Assembly: GCA_944378225.1 (NCBI GenBank)
Contig: CALWGE010000004.1
Location: 1-64,000, forward strand
DNA from: an uncultured Merdimonas sp.
GTDB taxonomy: Bacteria; Bacillota; Clostridia; Lachnospirales; Lachnospiraceae
Length of the DNA: 64,000 bases
Direction: 5' to 3'
A program made the translations under genes and the position numbers. The notes below the pieces were generated by a model that was not told where the DNA came from, did not search any database, and saw only the letters and a list, made by a program, of their open reading frames with translations. Shown here piece by piece: positions 26,538 to 35,322 of the stretch; within the stretch, counting starts at the first letter, position 1, and the number at the start of each line of letters is the position of its first letter.

Positions 26538-27686
26538 CATTTTCTCTATGATAAGATCCGCTACTGCTTCAGAAGCGTGTCCATCGTCATAGAAGCCCAG
26601 CATATCACAGAAATCCCGGCATTTTCTGCGATAATCGTCCTCGTCAAAACTTTCTATCTGCTGCATGAGCTCCTGGTTTGAAAGGGCAAGGGTAAAGGGC
26701 AGATCTTTTAAATCAAAATAGTAATCTTTTGTACGTTTCATCTCCTCATAATCTTCCGCATAGAGAAAACCGGGCTTCCCGATCATCGGAAAATCAAAGG
26801 CACAGCCGGAGTAGTCGCTGATGATAATATCGCTGGCAACGAGAAGCTCCTGCATATTTTCATAAGGACTTGCGTTCAGAATTCGATCTGTGTAGGTCAG
26901 AGGATAATCCTGATAGCTTACATTGGGATGCATGCGGACGAGAACGGCCCAGGTTCCGCCGAACCGCTTTGCAAGTGAGATCAGAAGCTGGCTGTAGTCC
27001 AGATTATACATGTCCGTTTTCCGGCTGTCCCGGTAAGTAGGAGCGTAAAGAGCGAGCTTTGTTCCCTCCGGCAAGCCAAAATGTGTATGAACCTTTCGGA
27101 TATATGGTTCCGGGTCCTCAAAGTAAATATCATTTTTGGGAATTCCTTTTTCAAGGATGGGGCCGTCATACCAGAAGGCTTCCCGGTAAGAGTTGCTTTC
27201 CCACCGGCAGCAGGCCAGAAGTAAATCCATGTTCTGGGAATCGACTTTAGCGTAGGATACATATTCCCGGGAAAGCGCTTCCTCACAGTCCTTTTCTACT
27301 TTTTTCAGTCCCAGCCCTCCGTGCCAGGTCTGAATATAGAACTGCTGCGGTCGTTTACGGAAATAATAAAGCTTTCGGGTATCATCCACCCAGGTACCGG
27401 CTGTAGCCATATGCCAGGCAAAGGCTATGGTATTGGGACGGACAGGACGGATGCCTGCCGGCAGATCGTAATCTGCAGCAGATGTCCAGTAAAGTTTCCA
27501 TCCAAGATTACGGCGGAGAAATTCCTGGGCGATAAATTTGGGATTGTCTCCGTATCCGCCGCCGTTAAAATTACTGAAGACGATTTTTTCACGATCCAGT
27601 GGAAAATGAATAAACAGATTCCAGCACAGTTTCATCAGAAGCCGATGACTTTTCAGATATACAGGCAGTAGCAGTTTTTTCAGCAT
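26523..27686 (-). CDS. CDP-glycerol glycerophosphotransferase family protein (TagB/TagF-like)
   Basis: 387 residues matching the Glyphos_transf family: KIVFSNFNGGGYGDNPKFIA, YIQTWHGGLGLKKVEKD with the catalytic-type HG, YAPTYRDSR, VRMHPNVSYQD, and SDIIISDYSGCAFDFPMIGKP. Such enzymes transfer glycerol phosphate or other polyol phosphates from CDP donors in teichoic-acid-like polymers or phosphodiester decorations. A GGAGG site precedes the ATG and a good promoter lies upstream. It is convergent with the cytidylyltransferase fusion, which may make its donor. Confidence 0.88.
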   Translation of the reverse strand: MLKKLLLPVYLKSHRLLMKLCWNLFIHFPLDREKIVFSNFNGGGYGDNPKFIAQEFLRRNLGWKLYWTSAADYDLPAGIRPVRPNTIAFAWHMATAGTWVDDTRKLYYFRKRPQQFYIQTWHGGLGLKKVEKDCEEALSREYVSYAKVDSQNMDLLLACCRWESNSYREAFWYDGPILEKGIPKNDIYFEDPEPYIRKVHTHFGLPEGTKLALYAPTYRDSRKTDMYNLDYSQLLISLAKRFGGTWAVLVRMHPNVSYQDYPLTYTDRILNASPYENMQELLVASDIIISDYSGCAFDFPMIGKPGFLYAEDYEEMKRTKDYYFDLKDLPFTLALSNQELMQQIESFDEDDYRRKCRDFCDMLGFYDDGHASEAVADLIIEKMKKRG

Positions 27687-27726
27687 GGTAAAAACCTCCA
27701 GGTGAAAGAATACTCAGAATGATCTC

Positions 27727-27755
27727 ATTTTAACATCAGTTTTGTCCGGTGTGAA
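27727..27755 (-). promoter_or_regulatory. Promoter for the CDP-glycerol transferase-like gene
   Basis: On the minus strand TTCACA (27750-27755) and TAAAAT (27727-27732) are 17 bases apart, each one base off consensus. It is back to back with the rho promoter 11 bases away. Confidence 0.55.
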
Positions 27756-27766
27756 GTAATTTCGAT

Positions 27767-27795
27767 TTGCATAAACAGGAAAAATGCGTTATAAT
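27767..27795 (+). promoter_or_regulatory. rho promoter
   Basis: TTGCAT (27767-27772) and TATAAT (27790-27795), spacing 17. Transcription would start near 27802, leaving an AT-rich leader of about 135 bases before the rho start. A leader of this size leaves room for autoregulation, which is known for rho in other bacteria; no intrinsic terminator is evident in it. Confidence 0.7.
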
Positions 27796-27936
27796 GCAGA
27801 CAGATTAGTCAGACTGCCGATATATCTGGCAGGATTCCCAAAGAAAAAATTGAAAAGATAAAAAAATACTGAACATCAGGATAATTGTCGTGAATTTAAA
27901 AAGTGAATACGGACAATGAAAGCAGGAGGATTTGAC

Positions 27937-29391
27937 ATGACAAGAGAGCAGTACGAATCGCTTCCTCTTACTGAGCTGAAAGAAATTGCGAAGGCCAGAG
28001 GAATGAGAGGAACTTCGGCGATGAAAAAAGGAAATCTGATCGATCTGATGCTGGAGAGAGATAAAGAAACCGACGTACAGAAAGAAACGCAGAGGGAGAA
28101 AGAGTATGCAGAACACCCAGAACATTCTGTAAAAGCAGAGCGTCCGGAACGAAAAGAACGCCAGGAACGCGCAGAGCGAAGTCAGATTCGGCAGGAACAT
28201 GCGGAGCGGGGAACGGAACGTGCAGAACGTCAGCAGGGGGCCGTTCAGGAAACAGCAAATCTGGACAGCGGACAGGTTGTAACGGGAATACTGGAAGTTC
28301 TCACGGATGGATATGGTTTTATCCGCAGTGACAATTATCTTCCGGGAGAAAATGATATTTATATTAATCCTGCCATGATCCGAAGATATAATCTCAAGAC
28401 AGGAGATATTCTCTGCGGAAATGTAAAAATAAAGGCACAGACAGAAAAATTTGCAGCCCTTCTCTATTTAAAATCCATTAATGGTTTCCGGCCTGACGAT
28501 GCGGCAAAGCGCCGGAGTTTTGAAGATCTTACCCCCATTTTCCCAAATGAAAGGATACACCTGGAGAGGCCGGGCGGAAGTACGGCTATGCGTATTGTGG
28601 ATCTGATTTCTCCTATCGGAAAAGGGCAGAGAGGTATGATTGTGTCTCCGCCCAAGGCGGGAAAAACCACTCTGCTGAAGGATGTGGCGAAATCCATTAC
28701 CCGAAACCATCCGGAGATGCAGCTTCTGATTCTGCTGATTGATGAGCGCCCTGAAGAAGTTACAGATATTAAGGAAGCTATTGAGGGACCGAATGTGGAA
28801 GTGATTCATTCGACATTTGACGAGCTTCCGGATCATCACAGAAGAGTCGCTGAGATGGTGATTGAACGGGCAAAGCGCCTGGTAGAGCATAAGAAGGATG
28901 TTACTATACTTCTGGACAGTATTACACGGCTGGCCCGCGCTTACAATCTGACTGTGCCGCCCAGCGGACGTACACTGTCAGGAGGTCTGGATCCGGCAGC
29001 CCTTCATATGCCAAAACGTTTCTTCGGAGCCGCCAGAAATATGCGGGAGGGCGGAAGCCTGACAATCCTCGCCACGGCTCTTGTGGATACGGGAAGCAAG
29101 ATGGATGATGTGATTTATGAGGAATTCAAGGGAACGGGAAATATGGAGCTGGTTCTGAACCGGAAACTTCAGGAAAAACGAGTATTTCCCGCTATTGATA
29201 TTCCAAAATCGGGAACAAGGCGCGAGGATCTGCTGCTGACGGCAGAGGAGCTGGAGGCCATGGACATTATCCGAAAAGGGCTGAACGGACTGAAGCCGGA
29301 AGATGCAGTGGAAAACGTATTGAATATGTTTGCGCGTACACGGAATAATGCGGAATTTGTACAGACAGTAAAGAAAAACAGGTTTATATAA
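27937..29391 (+). CDS. rho: Transcription termination factor Rho
   Basis: A hexameric RNA helicase that terminates untranslated transcripts. Residues 1-40 are the Rho_N SAP-like domain ([17 protein letters not shown]). Residues ~41-105 are a highly charged Glu/Arg insertion. [20 protein letters not shown] is the RNA-binding cold-shock domain. Walker A is PPKAGKTT (about 239-246), [15 protein letters not shown] follows, and TRLARAYN with [20 protein letters not shown] closes the ring. The start at 27937 is preferred to 27916 because AGGAGG lies 9 bases ahead of it. The charged insertion is longer than in compact Rho proteins and repeats ERxER-like motifs. Confidence 0.96.
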   Translation: MTREQYESLPLTELKEIAKARGMRGTSAMKKGNLIDLMLERDKETDVQKETQREKEYAEHPEHSVKAERPERKERQERAERSQIRQEHAERGTERAERQQGAVQETANLDSGQVVTGILEVLTDGYGFIRSDNYLPGENDIYINPAMIRRYNLKTGDILCGNVKIKAQTEKFAALLYLKSINGFRPDDAAKRRSFEDLTPIFPNERIHLERPGGSTAMRIVDLISPIGKGQRGMIVSPPKAGKTTLLKDVAKSITRNHPEMQLLILLIDERPEEVTDIKEAIEGPNVEVIHSTFDELPDHHRRVAEMVIERAKRLVEHKKDVTILLDSITRLARAYNLTVPPSGRTLSGGLDPAALHMPKRFFGAARNMREGGSLTILATALVDTGSKMDDVIYEEFKGTGNMELVLNRKLQEKRVFPAIDIPKSGTRREDLLLTAEELEAMDIIRKGLNGLKPEDAVENVLNMFARTRNNAEFVQTVKKNRFI

Positions 29392-29430
29392 AAAAGCCTC
29401 CAAAAAACAGATAAAATACAGATATTTATG

Positions 29431-29459
29431 TTGAAAACATTTTCTTTCTGTGCTATAAT
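29431..29459 (+). promoter_or_regulatory. rpmE promoter
   Basis: TTGAAA (29431-29436) and TATAAT (29454-29459) with the optimal 17-base spacer. Predicted start near 29466, giving a structured leader of roughly 135 bases before rpmE. Confidence 0.8.
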
Positions 29460-29464
29460 CTAAA

Positions 29465-29602
29465 AGCTGTTGTATAGGCAGCTCTAACTGCAGGGACTTG
29501 CAGGGATAGCCCGGGATAGCTTGTCGTGAAATCATCGGAGCGGCATTGGCCGGGAATTAAAGTAACAGAAGTTCACAAAATATGAATGAAGAGGTGAAAA
29601 TC
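29465..29602 (+). promoter_or_regulatory. Structured 5' leader of rpmE, candidate L31 autoregulatory leader
   Basis: Two small hairpins are visible: AGCTG (29465-29469) with CAGCT (29479-29483), and CTGCA (29488-29492) with TGCAG (29499-29503). A GC-rich region with CCCGGG and GGCCGGG follows before the GAGGTG ribosome binding site. Ribosomal-protein leaders upstream of L31 are known in Firmicutes; I could not match the consensus by eye, so this is a candidate only. Confidence 0.4.
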
Positions 29603-29806
29603 ATGAAGGAAGGAATCCATCCGGAGTATTATCAGGCAACCGTAACCTGCAACTGCGGCAACACATTTGTAACAGGTTCTACAAAGAAAGATATCCACGT
29701 TGAAATCTGCTCCAAATGTCACTCATTCTACACAGGACAGCAGAAGGCTGCGGCAGCTCGCGGACGTATTGATAAATTCAATCGTAAATATGGCATCACG
29801 AAATAA
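29603..29806 (+). CDS. rpmE: 50S ribosomal protein L31, zinc-binding (C+) type
   Basis: A 67-residue L31. Cys16 and Cys18 (TCNCGN) and Cys36 and Cys39 (ICSKCH) form the zinc site of the C+ form, and HPEYY and [14 protein letters not shown] are family-typical. The start at 29603 ([10 protein letters not shown]) is chosen over 29582 because GAGGTG precedes it and it gives standard length. It lies between rho and yqhQ with its own promoter and terminator. The presence of the zinc form implies that any zinc-independent paralog would be encoded elsewhere. Confidence 0.96.
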   Translation: MKEGIHPEYYQATVTCNCGNTFVTGSTKKDIHVEICSKCHSFYTGQQKAAAARGRIDKFNRKYGITK

Positions 29807-29820
29807 GAAGTGTGAGCAAG

Positions 29821-29849
29821 GGGTGAGGTTGGACAATCTCACCCTTTTT
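29821..29849 (+). terminator. rpmE terminator
   Basis: GGGTGAG (29821-29827) pairs with CTCACCC (29838-29844), extended by weaker inner pairs around the loop GGAC, followed by TTTTT. It sits 14 bases after the rpmE stop. The downstream yqhQ start is only 21 bases further on, so read-through or an overlooked promoter must express the next genes. Confidence 0.85.
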
Positions 29850-29869
29850 GTTTCAGGAGGAAAACATTG

Positions 29870-30919
29870 ATGAATACAGCAGGAAAATCTTCAGGAATCG
29901 GAGGACAGGCTGTTCTGGAAGGCATCATGATGAGAAATCAGGATGTATATTCTGTAGCTGTGAGAAAACCTGAAGGAGAGATCGAGGTACATTTAAGCAC
30001 CTATGAGGGAACCGGAAGCAAAAAGCTTCGGAAGATTCCCATTATCCGCGGCATAATCAGTTTTGTAGACTCACTGCTTCTGGGCATGAAGTGCCTGACC
30101 TTTTCTGCCAGTTTTTATGACGAGGAAGAGGCTCAGCCCTCCAAAGCAGATACTGTGGTTCAGAAGCTTTTCGGAGATCGTGCAGAGAAGGTGGTAATGG
30201 GGCTTACAGTGGCTTTTTCCATTATTATGGCTGTGGCCATTTTCATGGTACTGCCTTATCTGGCAGCAGCCCTTCTGCGCAATGTGATTGTGTCAGATAC
30301 AGTGCTTGCGGTAATCGAAGGTGTGATCCGCCTGCTTTTATTCATTGGGTATGTTTTGCTGATTTCCATGATGAAGGACATTCAGCGGGTGTTTCAGTAC
30401 CATGGGGCAGAACATAAGTGTATTAACTGTGTGGAAAATGGTCTGGAACTGAATGTGGAGAATGTCAGAAAGAGTTCCAAGCATCATAAACGCTGCGGAA
30501 CCAGTTTTATGCTGATTGTTATGGTGGTCAGCATTATTTTCTTTATTTTTATTCGTGTAGAGTCTCCGATTCTGCGTGTTGTATTCCGTATAGCGCTGGT
30601 TCCCGTTATTGCAGGTGTTTCCTATGAGTTCATTCGTCTGGCGGGAAATTCAGAGAGCAGGCTGACAGAGATTCTGAGCCGTCCGGGAATGTGGCTGCAG
30701 GCTCTGACTACAAAAGAGCCGGATGACAGCATGATTGAAGTGGGAATTGCTGCGGTAGAAGCTGTTTTTGACTGGAGAGCATGGCAGGGAAGAGAGCCGG
30801 AAGAAGTCCCGGAAGAAAAAATGGAAGTTCCCGAAGCAAGCGAAGAGACAGAAGAATCAGGGAAGGATGAAAAGAAAGAACCGCAGGAAATAGAGAAGGT
30901 TCTGGAGGAAGAAACTTGA
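29870..30919 (+). CDS. yqhQ: DUF1385 family membrane protein (YqhQ-like)
   Basis: 349 residues. The N-terminus is SSGIGGQAVLEGIMMRN, the DUF1385 hallmark, followed by IIRGIISFVDSLLLG, several TM segments, FQYHGAEHKCINCVENG with a conserved His/Cys cluster, and KHHKRCGTSFMLIV. The C-terminal ~50 residues are Glu-rich and not conserved. ATG 29870 is preferred over the TTG one codon earlier because of AGGAGG spacing (9). The biochemical function is unestablished; linkage to rpmE, prmC and prfA is common in Firmicutes. Confidence 0.88.
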   Translation: MNTAGKSSGIGGQAVLEGIMMRNQDVYSVAVRKPEGEIEVHLSTYEGTGSKKLRKIPIIRGIISFVDSLLLGMKCLTFSASFYDEEEAQPSKADTVVQKLFGDRAEKVVMGLTVAFSIIMAVAIFMVLPYLAAALLRNVIVSDTVLAVIEGVIRLLLFIGYVLLISMMKDIQRVFQYHGAEHKCINCVENGLELNVENVRKSSKHHKRCGTSFMLIVMVVSIIFFIFIRVESPILRVVFRIALVPVIAGVSYEFIRLAGNSESRLTEILSRPGMWLQALTTKEPDDSMIEVGIAAVEAVFDWRAWQGREPEEVPEEKMEVPEASEETEESGKDEKKEPQEIEKVLEEET

Positions 30920-31749
30920 CTCTGCAGGAAGCCCTCAAAGAGGGGAGCAGGAAGCTTATGGAGGCAGATGTGCCGGAGGCAGAGCTGAATGCGTGGTATC
31001 TGCTGGAATGGTCTGCCGGTGTAAATAGAAGTCATTATCTGGCTTACCCGGAGGAAGAGCTGTCTTTGGAAAAAGAAGAGATTTATCGGGAGGCTCTTTC
31101 CAGACGGGAAAGGCGAATTCCACTCCAGCACATTACAGGAGAGCAGGAATTCATGGGCCTGTCTTTCCGCGTCAGTGATCAGGTGCTGATTCCGCGTCAG
31201 GATACGGAAATCCTGGTGGAGGAAGCAATGAAATATCTGAAACCGGGCATGCGTTTTCTGGACCTGTGTACCGGATCGGGCTGTATTCTGTTAAGTCTCC
31301 TTCATTATTGCCCGGGAACAAAGGGAATCGGTGCAGATCTGTCATCGGGAGCTTTAAAAACAGCGGAAGAAAACAGAGAACGCCTGGGACTGCAGGCGGA
31401 ACTGGTACAAAGCGATCTGTTTGAAAAAATAGACGGAATATTTGATTTGATTGTGTCTAATCCTCCCTATATACAAAGTGCAGAAATTCCTGCCCTGATG
31501 GAGGAGGTTCGGCTGCATGAGCCGCTCATGGCGCTGGATGGTCATGAGGATGGACTGTTTTTTTACAGGAAAATAGCAGAAATGAGTCCTCGGTATCTGA
31601 AGGACGGCGGTTGTATCTGCCTGGAAATCGGTTTTGATCAGGGAGAGAGTGTACCAGCTCTTCTTCGGGACAGAGGTTTTGAGAAAATAGAAGTAATCCG
31701 TGACCTGGCCGGACTTGATCGGGTTGTGCGGGCACAGATAAGAAAATGA
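30916..31749 (+). CDS. prmC: Peptide chain release factor N5-glutamine methyltransferase
   Basis: 277 residues. The N-terminal helical domain includes [28 protein letters not shown] follows, and [16 protein letters not shown] binds S-adenosylmethionine. VSNPPYIQ (about 180-187) is the NPPY catalytic motif for glutamine methylation. It methylates the Gln of the GGQ motif in RF1 and RF2, and prfA follows directly. The start is TTG overlapping the yqhQ stop by 4 bases; the next ATG (30958) would remove part of the N-terminal domain. Confidence 0.95.
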   Translation: MTLQEALKEGSRKLMEADVPEAELNAWYLLEWSAGVNRSHYLAYPEEELSLEKEEIYREALSRRERRIPLQHITGEQEFMGLSFRVSDQVLIPRQDTEILVEEAMKYLKPGMRFLDLCTGSGCILLSLLHYCPGTKGIGADLSSGALKTAEENRERLGLQAELVQSDLFEKIDGIFDLIVSNPPYIQSAEIPALMEEVRLHEPLMALDGHEDGLFFYRKIAEMSPRYLKDGGCICLEIGFDQGESVPALLRDRGFEKIEVIRDLAGLDRVVRAQIRK

Positions 31750-31762
31750 TGGAGGGAAGACT

Positions 31763-32839
31763 ATGTTTGATAAGCTGGACGATCTGCTTCTGCGGTATGA
31801 AGATCTGATGAATGAGCTGAACGAGCCGTCCGTGGTCAATGATCAGAGCCGGTTTCGAAAGCTGATGAAAGAACAGAGTGATTTGCAGCCGATTGTAGAT
31901 GCTTATAAAGAATATAAGAAATGCAAGGAAACCGTCGAAGAGAGCCTTCAGATGCTGGAGGAAGAGAGCGACGAAGAAATGCGGGAAATGCTCAAGGAAG
32001 AGCTTGCAGAAGCAAAAGATCGTATTGAAGAACTGGAGCATACACTGAAGATTCTGCTTCTGCCCAAGGATCCTAACGATGATAAGAATGTCATTGTAGA
32101 AATCCGTGCCGGAGCCGGCGGAGACGAAGCAGCCCTGTTTGCGGCTGAGATTTACAGAATGTATGTGCATTATGCGGAAGGACGACGCTGGAAAGTGGAA
32201 GTCATGGAAGCAGATGAGATAGGAATCGGCGGAATGAAGAGCGTGACTTTTATGATTCATGGTCAGGGCGCCTATTCCGTTATGAAATATGAATCCGGCG
32301 TACACAGGGTACAGCGTGTGCCGGAAACAGAGTCCGGCGGACGAATCCATACGTCGACTGTCACAGTAGCCGTGATGCCCGAGGCAGAGGAAGTGGATGT
32401 ACAGATCGATGAAAAAGACATCCGTATTGATGTAATGCGTGCTTCCGGAAACGGCGGGCAGTGTGTCAACACCACGGATTCTGCCGTACGTCTGACCCAC
32501 TATCCTACAGGAATCGTGGTATACAGCCAGACGGAGAAATCACAGCTTCAGAATAAGGCCAAGGCGTTTGCTCTGCTTCGTGCCAAACTTTATGATATCG
32601 AGTGCCAGAAGGCTCACGATGCGGAGGCAGAGGCCAGAAGAAGTCAGATTGGAACGGGAGATCGTTCGGAGAAGATTCGTACGTATAACTTCCCGCAGGG
32701 GCGTGTGACAGATCACAGAATCGGTCTTACCCTGTATAAGCTGGATAAGATTCTGGACGGAGATATTCAGGAGATTATTGATGCCTGCATTGCCGCAGAT
32801 CAGGCAGCAAAGCTGGCAAAAATGAATGAAGAAGAGTAA
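31763..32839 (+). CDS. prfA: Peptide chain release factor 1
   Basis: 358 residues, full length for RF1. [20 protein letters not shown] carries the PxT codon-recognition tripeptide (here PET), and [20 protein letters not shown] (about 228-247) contains the GGQ that triggers peptide release. [11 protein letters not shown] is near the C-terminus. RF1 reads UAA and UAG on the ribosome. It lies downstream of prmC, which modifies its GGQ glutamine. Only 28 bases separate it from an acyltransferase gene. Confidence 0.97.
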   Translation: MFDKLDDLLLRYEDLMNELNEPSVVNDQSRFRKLMKEQSDLQPIVDAYKEYKKCKETVEESLQMLEEESDEEMREMLKEELAEAKDRIEELEHTLKILLLPKDPNDDKNVIVEIRAGAGGDEAALFAAEIYRMYVHYAEGRRWKVEVMEADEIGIGGMKSVTFMIHGQGAYSVMKYESGVHRVQRVPETESGGRIHTSTVTVAVMPEAEEVDVQIDEKDIRIDVMRASGNGGQCVNTTDSAVRLTHYPTGIVVYSQTEKSQLQNKAKAFALLRAKLYDIECQKAHDAEAEARRSQIGTGDRSEKIRTYNFPQGRVTDHRIGLTLYKLDKILDGDIQEIIDACIAADQAAKLAKMNEEE

Positions 32840-32867
32840 CTGACTGACCGCCGGAGAGTGAAAAGCT

Positions 32868-33929
32868 ATGAGTGGAAAGACGGAAGCGCACATGAAAGGT
32901 GCGCGCAGTCAGACAATTGACGCGATCAAGGGAGCGGCAATCCTGCTTGTGATGGCGGGACATGTACTCGTGTGGAATCACATGGAGGATCCGTATCTCT
33001 ATGATGTAATCAAAGTAATACAGATGCCGCTGTTCATTATGGTCAGCGGCTATTTGTGCGGAATGGGAAGGCGTGTCAGCGGACTTTCAGACTATGGAAA
33101 TATTCTGAAAAAACGGGCGCTGGCTTATCTGACACCCTTCTTTTTCTGGATTCTCCTGCTTCATCCACGGTATCCGGTATCCAGTGTGATACGAGTTCTT
33201 TTTGATCTGGATGAGGGGCTATGGTTTCTGATGACGCTGTTTCTCCTGACGGTCATGATTTATACAGCCCAGCTGGCAGAAAGTATTGTGCTGCGGCGAT
33301 TACGGGGAGAGAAACAGACGGAAAACGTAAGATACAGGAAGATTGGCAGAGCTGTTTTCTGGCTGGTTTATGGCGCCATGGCAGCTTTTGTTGTTCTGGA
33401 AACCTTGCTGGGATGGCAGTTCCTGAGTCCGGGCCTCACAAGACTTTATCTTCCTTTTTATCTGACAGGCTATCTGGCAGGATGCCATATGGATCTGATT
33501 CGGAAAATCCCGGAGACGGGAAAGAAACTGCTGTGTGCGGGTTCTCTTCTTCTGCTTCTTATCATGGCTGCGGCCTGGGATCTGCAGGATGTAAGTACCC
33601 TTGTATTACTGGGCCGGCAGATTCTGGCTTCCTTTACAGGCTGTCTGGGAGCAGCCCTGCTTTTGAGGTACCTTCGGAATGGAAGGATAAAAAGATTTCT
33701 GGCCTTTCTGGGAGGGTATACCCTGGAGATTTATGTGCTGCATTTTCATTTTGCCACGGTGCTGAATCCTGGAAGAACCTACCAGCTTTATACCTGGGAA
33801 GGAGCAGGATTTGCGCTGGCTTCCTTTGCAGTGATGAGTCTTATTACCGGAGTGATCATTATCGTTACGAAAAAATTCTGGCTGCTTGACTTTCTTCTGT
33901 ATGGAAAGCAGAGACGGAGGAAATTATGA
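32868..33929 (+). CDS. Acyltransferase-3 family membrane protein
   Basis: 353 residues with about ten TM helices. TIDAIKGAAILLVMAGHVLV carries the conserved His, and MPLFIMVSGYLCGMGRRV, FLAFLGGYTLEIYVLHFHF and a basic C-terminus follow. This matches the fucose-4-O-acetylase/WecH group. It starts 28 bases after prfA with no visible terminator between, and overlaps the following MBOAT gene by 4 bases, so the acylation module appears joined to the translation operon. Confidence 0.82.
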   Translation: MSGKTEAHMKGARSQTIDAIKGAAILLVMAGHVLVWNHMEDPYLYDVIKVIQMPLFIMVSGYLCGMGRRVSGLSDYGNILKKRALAYLTPFFFWILLLHPRYPVSSVIRVLFDLDEGLWFLMTLFLLTVMIYTAQLAESIVLRRLRGEKQTENVRYRKIGRAVFWLVYGAMAAFVVLETLLGWQFLSPGLTRLYLPFYLTGYLAGCHMDLIRKIPETGKKLLCAGSLLLLLIMAAAWDLQDVSTLVLLGRQILASFTGCLGAALLLRYLRNGRIKRFLAFLGGYTLEIYVLHFHFATVLNPGRTYQLYTWEGAGFALASFAVMSLITGVIIIVTKKFWLLDFLLYGKQRRRKL

Positions 33930-35296
33930 ATTTTACTTCTCTGGCCTTTCTGGCATTCTTTATGATTGTATGGATGGGATATCTGATTTTTCCGTCAGGA
34001 GGACGGAAGATATGGCTTCTTGCAGCCAGCTATCTGTTCTGTGCCCTGTTCAGCGTGACTGCGCTCTGTATTCTCTTTGTTTCCACGCTTGTAACTTACC
34101 TGGGAGGTCTTGCCCTGGAAACGGGCAGAAAAGGGGAGAAAGCTGCAGGCGGTACAGAAAAAACTGTATTTTGGGCGGTGACAGGATTTCATATTCTTGC
34201 GCTTGGCTTTTTTAAATATAATACCCTGGGAATTCTGCTTCCGGTGGGTATTTCCTTCTATACCTTTCAGGCTATCGGCTATCTGGCGGATGTACAGAGA
34301 GGAAATATGGAGGCCGAAAGAAATTTTCTGAATTTTGCGTTGTTTCAGGCTTTCTTTCCCAGACTGATTCAGGGACCTATTGAACGAAGCGGTAATCTTC
34401 TGACACAGATTCGGACTCTTCCTGAGAGAAAACTGCGTGACTGGGAGCGTATCCGGGAAGGCGGACTTCTCATTCTCTGGGGATTGTGTGAAAAGCTTCT
34501 GATTGCAGATCGGATTGCCATTCCGGTCAATGCAGTATACAGTCAGTTTGGGGCTTTTGGCGGAGTGGAAATCGCGCTGACAACACTTCTTTATGCATTT
34601 CAGATATACTGTGATTTTTCAGGCTACACAGATATTGCCAGAGGAACGGCCAGGATTCTGGGATTTGATCTGACAGCCAATTTCTGCCGTCCCTATCTGG
34701 CGGATTCTGTTCAGGATTTCTGGCGCAGATGGCATCAGTCCTTAAGCTCCTGGCTCAGAGATTACCTTTATATTCCGCTGGGAGGAAGCAGAAAGGGCAG
34801 ATTCCGCCGGGCACTCAATATTATGCTTACCTTTCTGGTAAGCGGAATCTGGCATGGAACAGGCTTCCATTTCCTTGTCTGGGGAGGTCTTCACGGACTG
34901 GGACAGATTTTTGATATTAAGAACTGGAAGCTTCCCGGAATAATGAAACGGCTTCTTGTGTTTCTGTTTGTAGATTTGACGTGGATGGTGTTCCGGGTGA
35001 ATTCTCTCGGAGACCTGAAAGGGATGATTCGGATTCTGGTGACAGATTTCAGACTTCGTGATTTTGCAGGTATGGAATTAACAGTCCTGGAGTGGCTGCT
35101 GATTTTTCTGGGAATTCTTCTGGTGCTGTGCAAGGATCTGGCAAACGAAAGAGGCTTTGGTTTCCGGCAGTGGATCCTGAGGCAGAATGCGGTTCTGCGC
35201 TGCCTGATTTACACAGGACTTGTGGCAGCAGTCGTGATACTGGGGGTCTATGGAGCAGCATATGATACGAGTCAGTTCCTGTATACACAGTTCTGA
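33926..35296 (+). CDS. MBOAT family O-acyltransferase (second copy)
   Basis: 456 residues of the AlgI/DltB-like MBOAT family: FFKYNTLGI, PVGISFYTFQAIGY, FFPRLIQGPIERSGNL, YCDFSGYTDIARGTAR, FWRRWHQSLSSWLRDYLYIP, and the likely catalytic His310 in SGIWHGTGF. It resembles the MBOAT at 19546 but is clearly diverged. It is expected to export an acyl group to the SGNH-like protein encoded next. Confidence 0.9.
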   Translation: MNFTSLAFLAFFMIVWMGYLIFPSGGRKIWLLAASYLFCALFSVTALCILFVSTLVTYLGGLALETGRKGEKAAGGTEKTVFWAVTGFHILALGFFKYNTLGILLPVGISFYTFQAIGYLADVQRGNMEAERNFLNFALFQAFFPRLIQGPIERSGNLLTQIRTLPERKLRDWERIREGGLLILWGLCEKLLIADRIAIPVNAVYSQFGAFGGVEIALTTLLYAFQIYCDFSGYTDIARGTARILGFDLTANFCRPYLADSVQDFWRRWHQSLSSWLRDYLYIPLGGSRKGRFRRALNIMLTFLVSGIWHGTGFHFLVWGGLHGLGQIFDIKNWKLPGIMKRLLVFLFVDLTWMVFRVNSLGDLKGMIRILVTDFRLRDFAGMELTVLEWLLIFLGILLVLCKDLANERGFGFRQWILRQNAVLRCLIYTGLVAAVVILGVYGAAYDTSQFLYTQF

Positions 35297-35322
35297 GAAT
35301 TTTTCGAAAGGAGATTTGTCCG

